5,099 nucleotides of DNA from the NCBI GenBank assembly GCA_016934355.1, contig JAFGTA010000171.1, forward strand, positions 1 through 5,099, given 5' to 3'. Below the pieces are notes generated by a model, which did no database searches, was not told the origin of the DNA, and was given only the letters and a program-made list of their open reading frames with translations. A program made the translations under genes and the position numbers. The stretch is from Candidatus Bathyarchaeota archaeon. GTDB taxonomy: Archaea > Thermoproteota > Bathyarchaeia > TCS64. This document shows positions 1-4,515 of the stretch, piece after piece (position 1 is the stretch's first letter; the number at the start of each line of letters is the position of its first letter).

Positions 1-543
1 GACGGCGAGGGCAACGCCTGCAGCTTCATCAACAGCAACTACAGGGGCTTCGGCACCGGCATCATCCCCCGAGGCTGCGGCTTCACACTGCAGAACCGGG
101 GATATGGGTTCAGCCTCGACCCCGAGCACCCAAACAGGCTGCAGCCGGGGAAGCGGCCATACCACACCATCATCCCCGGGATGGCGACGATGGACGGCGA
201 GCTGTACGCGCCTTTCGGCGTCATGGGCGGCTTCATGCAGCCTCAGGGGCACACCCAGGTCGTCGTCAACATGGTGGACTACGGCATGGACCCGCAGGAG
301 GCGCTGGACGCGCCTCGGTTCTGCATTATGGATGGTACAAGCGGCGGCAAGGTGTATCTGGAGGACGCCGTAGGCGTCGAGGTGATGAGCGGGCTCGCCG
401 CCATGGGCCACGAGGTGGTCCCGGCGTCCGGTTGGCGCAGGGGGTCGTTCGGCAGAGGACAGATCATACGCAGGGACCCCGAATCAGGGGTGCTGACGGC
501 CGGCTCCGACCCGAGGGCTGACGGCTGCGCCGTAGGCTGGTAG
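1..543 (+). CDS. Gamma-glutamyltransferase-like Ntn hydrolase, C-terminal part (5' end outside window)
   Basis: The frame is open from base 1 to TAG at 541-543, giving 180 residues that match the small-subunit end of the gamma-glutamyltranspeptidase family. These enzymes self-cleave before a threonine and then hydrolyse or transfer gamma-glutamyl groups, classically from glutathione. Visible landmarks (window residue numbers) are DGEGNA at 1-6, FGTG at 17-20, LQNRG at 30-34, [10 protein letters not shown] at 51-60, [12 protein letters not shown] at 73-84 and the final SDPRADG. By alignment from memory with E. coli Ggt, the catalytic Thr lies about six residues before base 1. Two substrate-site features of canonical GGT look absent: the Ser-Ser pair is His-Thr (55-56), and the aspartate of the NNQMDDF segment is replaced in QNRGYGF. 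Both are typical of the YwrD-like subgroup, whose true substrate is unclear. Family assignment is firm; calling it a glutathione hydrolase is not. Confidence 0.93.
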   Translation, partial: DGEGNACSFINSNYRGFGTGIIPRGCGFTLQNRGYGFSLDPEHPNRLQPGKRPYHTIIPGMATMDGELYAPFGVMGGFMQPQGHTQVVVNMVDYGMDPQEALDAPRFCIMDGTSGGKVYLEDAVGVEVMSGLAAMGHEVVPASGWRRGSFGRGQIIRRDPESGVLTAGSDPRADGCAVGW

Positions 544-548
544 CCTAC
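532..548. terminator. Hairpin containing both convergent stop codons
   Basis: GTAGGCT (532-538) is followed by a 3-base loop GGT and then AGCCTAC (542-548), a perfect 7-bp stem. The TAG stop of the gamma-glutamyltransferase-like gene (541-543) and the TAG stop of the opposite-strand DUF3795 gene (547-545) both lie inside it. Being palindromic it would fold in either transcript. On the + strand a pyrimidine-rich stretch follows at about 567-579, but there is no pure T run. A role as a bidirectional terminator or RNA 3'-end structure is inferred from position; archaeal termination normally depends on U-rich tracts. Confidence 0.4.
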
Positions 549-961
549 CCGAGCCCAGCTTCACTCTTCTCTTCTTCTAGGAACCTCTCGACCCCGGCTT
601 CTCTGAGCCTGTACGAGTTGGTTATCATGTCGCCTTGAAGCCTGTCACAGGGGAACTCGCCGCACATATAGCAGTGCTGCAGCCCCCTCTCGACGCAGCA
701 GTCCCGTATGCCGCAGGTGGTGAGCCCGCCTCCGGAGCGACACCCGACGCAGTCCCGGCTCGCGAACCAGCTCAGCACCTGCTGGAAACCGGGGTACTCG
801 TCCAGCACGGGGAAACGGGTCTCCATCCTCGGCGTGTACCGCTCATAGTCCTGCAGACGGTCCCTGAGGAGCCGCGCCGTGGAGCCTATCTCCCCCTCCA
901 GGTAGAAGGCGCATCTTGTGCACACTAATCCGCAGAACCCGAGGGAGTCTTCACCGTTCAT
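545..961 (-). CDS. DUF3795 family cysteine-rich protein
   Basis: This 138-residue protein has the DUF3795 pattern. It opens with FCGLVCTRCAFY (9-20), continues with CVGCR (71-75), then C83 and the pair C88-C89, and ends with CYMCGEFPC (97-105). Eleven cysteines (10, 14, 17, 71, 74, 83, 88, 89, 97, 100, 105) in CxxxCxxC and CxxC arrangements suggest bound zinc or an iron-sulfur cluster. The family has no established biochemical role that I know of and is common in anaerobic archaea and bacteria. There is no signal peptide or membrane segment, so it is likely cytoplasmic. The ATG at 961-959 is chosen because the family's first CG motif falls at residue 10 and a TATA-like box sits 30 bases upstream. 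It ends one base from the convergent neighbour's stop. Confidence 0.88.
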   Translation of the reverse strand: MNGEDSLGFCGLVCTRCAFYLEGEIGSTARLLRDRLQDYERYTPRMETRFPVLDEYPGFQQVLSWFASRDCVGCRSGGGLTTCGIRDCCVERGLQHCYMCGEFPCDRLQGDMITNSYRLREAGVERFLEEEKSEAGLG

Positions 962-986
962 TGATTATTGAAGGCAACTGTACCAA

Positions 987-995
987 GATAAATAG
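987..995 (-). promoter_or_regulatory. TATA-like box of the DUF3795 gene
   Basis: On the minus strand the sequence reads CTATTTATC, close to the archaeal TATA consensus. Its centre is about 30 bases before the ATG at 961, so transcription would start within a few bases of the start codon. No Shine-Dalgarno is seen before the ATG. The gene therefore probably has its own promoter rather than depending on the upstream acetyltransferase gene. Confidence 0.5.
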
Positions 996-1003
996 TGTAG
1001 ATT

Positions 1004-1591
1004 TCACTGGGTCGATGGCGAGTAACTTGGACTATGTTTAGGGGGCATGATGTGTTCTTCCCAGTCGGACCTTAGTAGCCCGTAGACCAGCTCGTCCCGG
1101 CGTCTGCCGCCATAGAAGTACTTCTCCCGTAGCAGCCCCTCCCTCATGAAGCCGAGCCTCTCGATAAGGTTCACTGAGCGCTTGTTCTCAGGGTCGATGG
1201 TCGCCTCGATCCTGTTGAGCCCCATCTCCGCGAAGCCGTAGCGGACAAGCTCACGCGCTGCCTCCGTCATGTACCCCCTGCCCCAGTGCTCCCTGAGCAG
1301 GTCGTACCCGAGCTCCGCCCTCCCGTCCCTCCCGCTGAAGCCGTGGAGCCCCAGCGTACCGATGGGCTCACCCGTCTCTCGGAGGACGATGGCTACTCTG
1401 AACCTGTCCTCGTGCCCTGGTGCCATGAACGCCTCGTAGAGCCTCTTCGCCTCCTCCAGGCTCCCGACGTCCCCGTAGCTGCTGTACTCGTTAGTCTCGT
1501 GCCTGCCGAACAGCTCGTAGATGAAGCCTATGTCGTCCTCGGTCATCGGCCTCAGAGCAAGTCTCTCGGTAGTAAGCAGCGGCGTCTCCAA
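1004..1591 (-). CDS. GNAT family N-acetyltransferase, RimJ/RimL type
   Basis: This 195-residue protein should transfer an acetyl group from acetyl-CoA to an amine, possibly a protein N-terminus or a small molecule; the acceptor cannot be read from the sequence. It carries the family's LLTTERLALRP opening (6-15), an AELGY strand (92-96), the acetyl-CoA loop HWGRGYMTEAA (102-112), the N-x-x-S segment ENKRSVNLIERLGF (135-148) and the closing RRRDELVYGLL. The start is unsettled. TTG at 1591 has AGGAG seven bases upstream and gives the normal family N-terminus; TTG at 1594 is equivalent. ATG at 1642 would add 17 residues, and TTG at 1672 would add 27. The stretch from 1642 uses TTA and TCA codons unlike the body of the gene, so I favour the shorter form. 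A CTTATTG element near 1670-1676 could be the promoter. The tail after about residue 178 is unconserved-looking and rich in Pro, Ser and His. Confidence 0.9.
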   Translation of the reverse strand: METPLLTTERLALRPMTEDDIGFIYELFGRHETNEYSSYGDVGSLEEAKRLYEAFMAPGHEDRFRVAIVLRETGEPIGTLGLHGFSGRDGRAELGYDLLREHWGRGYMTEAARELVRYGFAEMGLNRIEATIDPENKRSVNLIERLGFMREGLLREKYFYGGRRRDELVYGLLRSDWEEHIMPPKHSPSYSPSTQ

Positions 1592-1810
1592 CAAATCACT
1601 CCTAACAGAATAAGTGCAGCCTGATGATAACGATAACCCCATTTTCCGGTCTGACCTGCTACAAACAATCAATAAGCCTCAGCTACTCGGCATAGCAGCG
1701 CCTCCAAACGAGTCGTCAAACGGCGGGGACCTGCACATGCTGATGGTGAGGAGCCTCAGGGAGTTCGTGAACAGGCTGTGACACCCATCCAGGCGAGGCG
1801 GTTTTACGGT
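1592..1810. other. Intergenic region with a short unexplained + strand reading frame
   Basis: This gap lies between the acetyltransferase start and the end of the Ig-like gene. On the + strand a frame is open from GTG 1614 to TGA 1779-1781 (55 codons), and its last part, GDLHMLMVRSLREFVNRL, looks like a protein C-terminus. There is no convincing start, and the first third overlaps the acetyltransferase leader. It could be the remnant of a deleted gene or chance. No RNA gene or terminator is recognised here. Confidence 0.3.
1599..1603 (-). promoter_or_regulatory. Shine-Dalgarno AGGAG deciding the acetyltransferase start
   Basis: AGGAG, followed by TGAT, lies on the minus strand seven bases before TTG 1591 and four before TTG 1594. 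It is the only clear Shine-Dalgarno sequence I find next to a start in this window. It supports a TTG start there over the upstream ATG at 1642. Confidence 0.45.
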
Positions 1811-2242
1811 CTATCCTTCTATCTGGAACTCTATCCAAAACATGTTTGTCTGCTCTTCGAGGTGGGTGATCTGCTTCCCTATCCGATACCTGCCTTCGCC
1901 TAACCTTCTGAGGTTAACGATCTGCCTATACGTCTCACCGGGGGCTAACACTTTAGCAGCTGCATCATACCCCGAGTCGGTTGAATCGGTGTTCAACTCA
2001 CGCCAATATCCGCCGGTCCAGACCTGAATCCTGCAATCGACGTCAACAAGGATGCTATCCCCGTAGACGTTTTGAATGGTCAAGACTAGGACGTCGTCAA
2101 GATCGTAGACCTCTCTGTCTATACTCAGAACCTGTTCATCGTTTAACCTAGTTAACCTCGTGTAGGACGAAGCCAAGATAATGAGAGCCATTGCCGCGAC
2201 AGTTACTCCGTAGATTCTGATGTACGTATGATTCATCATCAT
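1811..2242 (-). CDS. Membrane-anchored Ig-like domain protein (Big_14-like)
   Basis: A 143-residue protein with an N-terminal hydrophobic segment (about 12-26, VTVAAMALIILASS) acts as an uncleaved anchor or signal peptide. The rest is one beta-sandwich domain facing outward. The domain resembles the bacterial Ig-like Big_14 pattern: EVYDLDDVLVLTIQN (44-58), RIQVWTGGYWREL (71-83), then LAPGETYRQIVNLRRLGEGRYRI (99-121). The W-x3-YW-x-L strand, the APGE turn and the G-x-YRI strand are the shared landmarks. It is probably exported and tethered to the membrane; its partner or ligand is unknown. Three ATG codons in a row (2242, 2239, 2236) leave the exact start open. It is divergent from the TAG-split surface protein and shares its lower GC content. 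Domain family is assigned by memory of the pattern, so treat it as likely rather than certain. Confidence 0.78.
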   Translation of the reverse strand: MMMNHTYIRIYGVTVAAMALIILASSYTRLTRLNDEQVLSIDREVYDLDDVLVLTIQNVYGDSILVDVDCRIQVWTGGYWRELNTDSTDSGYDAAAKVLAPGETYRQIVNLRRLGEGRYRIGKQITHLEEQTNMFWIEFQIEG

Positions 2243-2329
2243 AATGTGTTATAGACAAAGAACTTATTGTTTGGACGGCTAATTGACATCGATCAAAAAA
2301 TAAAACCAAGATGTTGTCACCATATAATC
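2243..2329. promoter_or_regulatory. Divergent promoter region between two surface-protein genes
   Basis: These 87 A/T-rich bases separate the two divergent starts. For the rightward gene, AAATAAAA at 2298-2305 is centred about 28 bases before ATG 2330, fitting a leaderless transcript. For the leftward gene, CAATAAGT (minus strand, 2262-2269) is a weaker TATA-like match about 24 bases before ATG 2242. No Shine-Dalgarno precedes either start. An ATCGAT palindrome lies at 2288-2293 between the two elements, too short to call an operator. Confidence 0.45.
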
Positions 2330-2518
2330 ATGCGAAACGATGACCGTTATCTCCTGCTACTCAGTATGTGCCTCGTCTTCCTTACCCTAACGATATCCTA
2401 CAGCGTATGGTTTCACACCGGTTCACCGCCTCAGCTCTACACGAGCGAAGAGCTCTCAGGGATCGTAATCCACAGAGAAGGAGCCCAGATCTGGCTAAGG
2501 TTAACCACGCCAGACTAG
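2330..2518 (+). CDS. N-terminal segment of a TAG-interrupted secreted protein (signal/membrane anchor)
   Basis: 62 codons run from ATG 2330 to TAG 2516-2518. The segment has a charged start (MRNDDR), a strong hydrophobic helix at about 7-28 (YLLLLSMCLVFLTLTISYSVWF) and then the beginning of a soluble domain (about 35-62). The last strand, IWLRLTTPD, runs directly into VNNVSIGEIEAYRV after the stop, which reads as one continuous beta structure. On its own this is a tiny anchor with an unfinished domain; together with the next 291 codons in the same frame it makes a sensible 354-codon exported protein. A longer version from TTG 2267 is possible but lies across the promoter element. Whether this is a working small gene, a broken gene or the start of a readthrough protein cannot be told from the sequence. 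Confidence 0.6.
   Translation: MRNDDRYLLLLSMCLVFLTLTISYSVWFHTGSPPQLYTSEELSGIVIHREGAQIWLRLTTPD
2516..2518 (+). other. In-frame TAG interrupting one long reading frame
   Basis: The codons are GAC TAG GTG AAC, with no frame change on either side. Upstream the frame carries a membrane anchor; downstream the same frame continues for 291 codons of beta-rich, sequon-containing sequence. TAG also ends four other genes in this window (stops at 541, 547, 1813 and 4133, reading in each gene's direction), so it is an ordinary stop codon here rather than being reassigned throughout. Confidence 0.85.
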
Positions 2519-3394
2519 GTGAACAATGTCTCGATAGGCGAGATAGAGGCTTACCGTGTTCTTGACAAGTACGCGGATGACTTCGACATCGGCGACCTGC
2601 TGAAAGGAAAACTGCTCGGCAACAAGACCATCAGCCACGAGCCCGGTGTACCGTTTTTCGAGCATGATTGGGATTACGGGTTCGTGAATAGGGGAGACCT
2701 GCTGTTATTCGGAGGGGCTAGGATCACCCGGGAGCTAAATGACCCTTATCCAGTTCTTCGTTTCAGCATAAAGAACCTCGGGGGGAAAGAGGTTACAGCC
2801 GTACGAGCCAAGATAAACGAGTTTGAGCTGCCTTACACGTTCGGTGTGTCAACCGAGTCTCCTATAGAACCTTCCAAACACTCAACCATGTCCCGTTACA
2901 CGTCTTGGTATGACCCGGAGACGGGAAACGTCACAGGCTACATCCCGTCAGATGGCGAGGAGTACCTGGTTGAGGTAACAGTGAAGTTCGATGACTACTC
3001 GACCCAGGTCTTCAACCGAACAAACATCTTCGAAACTGAAAAAGGGTGTTCCATCGCCACTGTGGTTGGTTCGGAGCGCGTCTACTTCAGGGAGCCCGAT
3101 CTCTTAAGCCTTGGATTGAGTAAGGGCGGCTCCGTGAGCCTCAGTTTCCGTAACGTGTGGTGTGTTGACTCGCTTCAGGAGATAGACCGCCTAGCACTTT
3201 ACATCGATAATAGAATAGCATGGGACGAAGAAATCCACATAAAACCAACCAAATATTTCGCAGTCACGGTACACATACCCTTCGACATAGTCTCAGGACA
3301 GAAATATGACGTAACCTTGGTGGCTCACTCAACTACAGGACTCAACTCGACGTACACGGTGCCGACTCTATGCCAATTCCATAGAATAAAGTGA
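2519..3394 (+). CDS. Secreted beta-rich surface protein, C-terminal body after the TAG
   Basis: 291 codons from GTG directly after the TAG to TGA 3392-3394. Numbered from that GTG, there appear to be two beta-sandwich modules. The first is around 76-165 (LRFSIKNLGGKEVTAV, then SPIEPS, YLVEVTVKF). The second is around 203-285 (VSLSFRNVW, LYIDNRIAW, HIKPTKYFAVTVHIP, YDVTLVAHSTTG). Both follow the order strand-with-N, strand, P-turn, strand ending in IP, G-x-x-Y-x-V-T, so they may be diverged copies. Five N-x-S/T sequons (N3, N35, N137, N166, N276) suit a glycosylated archaeal surface protein. The part has no export signal of its own, so as an independent protein it would stay in the cytoplasm; this argues that it belongs with the preceding anchor. 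I recognise no named family. Start GTG 2519 is only the first possible start after the stop and has no Shine-Dalgarno. Confidence 0.65.
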   Translation: MNNVSIGEIEAYRVLDKYADDFDIGDLLKGKLLGNKTISHEPGVPFFEHDWDYGFVNRGDLLLFGGARITRELNDPYPVLRFSIKNLGGKEVTAVRAKINEFELPYTFGVSTESPIEPSKHSTMSRYTSWYDPETGNVTGYIPSDGEEYLVEVTVKFDDYSTQVFNRTNIFETEKGCSIATVVGSERVYFREPDLLSLGLSKGGSVSLSFRNVWCVDSLQEIDRLALYIDNRIAWDEEIHIKPTKYFAVTVHIPFDIVSGQKYDVTLVAHSTTGLNSTYTVPTLCQFHRIK

Positions 3395-3616
3395 ATCCGC
3401 CGTGAGAGTACTCACACCCAGCCACGCCAGCTGATAGGCTACGCTAAGTTGATACAACTCTTAAAAGTTGAGGAAACGCTCCACCGGCTTCTGGCTGTGC
3501 ATCTCCCCTTTCATGCCCGGGAAAAGCCATCAACCCTGCCGTACAACAACAGAAACTCGCTCCCCTTAAGACCCACTAGGGATACTTCAGAACATAGCCT
3601 ATCGATTCTACCAAGC
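3395..3616. other. Convergent intergenic region, no gene recognised
   Basis: 222 bases between two convergent genes. It contains three short hairpin-forming inverted repeats in its first 80 bases: GTGAG/CTCAC at 3402-3415, eight bases after the upstream stop, and two at 3446-3470. It also has the separated inverted pair GATAGGCTA (3433-3441) and TAGCCTATC (3595-3603). Only a 28-codon minus-strand frame from ATG near 3532 was found, with no family resemblance. I see no tRNA, no C/D-box RNA and no clean T-run terminator. Confidence 0.4.
3446..3470. repeat. Alternating AAGTTG / CAACT inverted repeats
   Basis: AAGTTG (3446-3451), CAACTC (3455-3460) and AAGTTG (3465-3470) lie in a row. The central CAACT can pair with either neighbour, giving two mutually exclusive 5-bp hairpins with loops of 3 and 6 bases. 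TTAA at 3461-3464 sits between the last two arms. Such an arrangement could be an operator or a 3'-end structure, but 5-bp stems are weak. Confidence 0.4.
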
Positions 3617-4099
3617 TTAGCGGCGCCTCCAGACGAGCCTGCAGACGCCGTCCCTGCTGAAAGTCTTCTCACGGGTCACGGTCCACGCGGGGTTGAAACC
3701 AGCCCAGAACGCGTCGTCCGTGACGCCGCAGTAGATGTCCCCCAGCTCCTCCGCCCTGGCGCCGAGACGTGCGAAGCCATCACCCAGCGGGCAGTAGCTG
3801 TACTCGACTACCTTAACATCAGGCTCATCCACGACGACGCCTCCATCCCACGCCAACGCGTACAGGAGGCCGTTCTCGTCCCTGTGGTTCCGCCAAGTGT
3901 TCTCGACGCCTCTATCCTCGTAGCTCTTCCGGGCGTCTTCCCCCGAGTCGCGGCTCATCTCCCAGACGGCGTCCCTCGCCGCCTCTCTACCCTCGTCCTC
4001 ACCGAGGCGCTCTATGAGTGTCTCAGCCATGTAGACGAAGACCTTGGCGCGGCTCGCCTCGAATCCCTTTATAATGTCTCTTCGGCTCAACGGCTCCAT
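3617..4099 (-). CDS. L-2-amino-thiazoline-4-carboxylic acid hydrolase (ATC hydrolase) family protein
   Basis: This 160-residue protein matches the ATC_hydrolase family. The founding enzyme opens the thiazoline ring of L-2-amino-thiazoline-4-carboxylate to S-carbamoyl-cysteine on the way to L-cysteine; many archaeal members are uncharacterised and probably do other chemistry. The C-terminal half carries the diagnostic pattern: EYSYCPLGDGF (99-109), DIYCGVTDDAFWAGFNP (121-137) and the final TREKTFSRDGVCRLVW (142-157), with C103, C124 and C153 as the conserved cysteine trio. The N-terminal half is helical and charged (about 8-62). There is no signal peptide. ATG 4099 is supported by a TATA-like box 27 bases upstream, giving a leaderless mRNA. 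No cysteine-metabolism gene is nearby, so the substrate is open. Family call is good; function is not established. Confidence 0.87.
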   Translation of the reverse strand: MEPLSRRDIIKGFEASRAKVFVYMAETLIERLGEDEGREAARDAVWEMSRDSGEDARKSYEDRGVENTWRNHRDENGLLYALAWDGGVVVDEPDVKVVEYSYCPLGDGFARLGARAEELGDIYCGVTDDAFWAGFNPAWTVTREKTFSRDGVCRLVWRRR

Positions 4100-4121
4100 G
4101 ATGCCTACTTGAGCCCAACCA

Positions 4122-4130
4122 GAATATAGG
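4122..4130 (-). promoter_or_regulatory. TATA-like box of the ATC hydrolase-family gene
   Basis: The minus strand reads CCTATATTC, centred about 27 bases before ATG 4099, the spacing expected for an archaeal leaderless transcript. It directly abuts the stop codon of the upstream zinc-ribbon gene (4133-4131), so the two same-strand genes need not form an operon. Confidence 0.55.
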
Positions 4131-4367
4131 CTATGCCTTGGGCAGCGGAGCCGCCGACAGCTTCTCCTTCCTCTCCGCGAGGCACAGGGGGCACTTCAGC
4201 TGCCCGTCGTATCCGCTCGGGTAGTTCTCGACGACGCCGTGCACAGGGCAGCGGAACCTGTAGAAGGGGAGCTCGCCGCTCCAGTCCTCGTGGCGCCTGT
4301 GACCGACGTAGACGTGCCCTTCCAGCATTACCTTAAGCCTGTTAAGCAGCTTGATCCTGGAGTCCAT
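4131..4367 (-). CDS. Small CxxH/CxxC zinc-ribbon protein
   Basis: 78 residues from ATG 4367. A basic N-terminal helix (1-16) is followed by GHVYVGHRR (17-25), a DWSGELPFYRF segment (28-38) and a zinc ribbon with ligands C40-x2-H43 (CPVH) and C59-x2-C62 (CPLC) separated by 15 residues. The tail is short and charged. The segment GVVENYPSGY between the metal knuckles looks strongly constrained. I believe similar small proteins occur in other archaea, but I know of no function; a zinc ribbon could bind nucleic acid or a protein partner. Upstream in-frame starts exist (ATG 4403, TTG 4436), but the extra residues lack the character of the body, so 4367 is preferred. No clear TATA or Shine-Dalgarno fixes the choice. 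It is divergent from the tRNA synthetase gene. Confidence 0.75.
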   Translation of the reverse strand: MDSRIKLLNRLKVMLEGHVYVGHRRHEDWSGELPFYRFRCPVHGVVENYPSGYDGQLKCPLCLAERKEKLSAAPLPKA

Positions 4368-4472
4368 GACTGTTCCCGCGTGAAGAACGGGGGCATTGGC
4401 CATATGAATCCGAGTCTGTATCCACTGCCTACACAATACATGGAACAGTGATCCATTAACCCACGTTTAATT

Positions 4473-4490
4473 GGAAAGAGTCTTTAACAG
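4473..4490 (+). promoter_or_regulatory. BRE/TATA-like promoter of the asparaginyl-tRNA synthetase gene
   Basis: Purine-rich GGAAAGAG (4473-4480) followed by TCTTTAACAG (4481-4490) resembles an archaeal BRE plus TATA box. The TTTAAC core is centred about 30 bases before ATG 4516, so the leader would be very short. A second A/T element, GTTTAATT at 4465-4472, could serve the divergent zinc-ribbon gene. Confidence 0.5.
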
Positions 4491-4515
4491 GCTTGAATAA
4501 GATTCAGTGTCCAAA

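Noticed and set aside
541..547. Genome-wide TAG reassignment to pyrrolysine
   Set aside because: Four genes end naturally at TAG at the expected family length. Readthrough of the gamma-glutamyltransferase-like and DUF3795 genes would add only about 20-26 meaningless residues before TGA.
1286..1624. 112-codon + strand frame opposite the acetyltransferase
   Set aside because: The minus strand carries the GNAT acetyl-CoA loop and family start; the + frame shows no family pattern.
1811..1813. TAG of the Ig-like gene as a second readthrough site, since the frame stays open for 43 more codons
   Set aside because: The protein already ends after a complete Ig-like domain, and the extension has no domain character. 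It reads as ordinary intergenic sequence.
3395..3616. tRNA or C/D-box RNA in the convergent gap
   Set aside because: No T-loop GTTCAA-type segment, acceptor pairing, or paired C and D boxes were found on either strand.
1689..3641. Similar 25-base stretches on the minus strand at about 1690-1714 and 3617-3641 (GCTCGTCTGGAGGCGCC-like)
   Set aside because: I count 21 of 25 identical, but one lies in coding sequence and the likeness does not extend on either side; chance in GC-rich sequence is a sufficient explanation.
3449..4129. 226-codon + strand reading frame
   Set aside because: It lies opposite the ATC hydrolase-family gene, which has clear family motifs and conserved cysteines. The + frame is Pro/Arg/Leu-rich with no domain, as expected for the shadow of a GC-rich gene.
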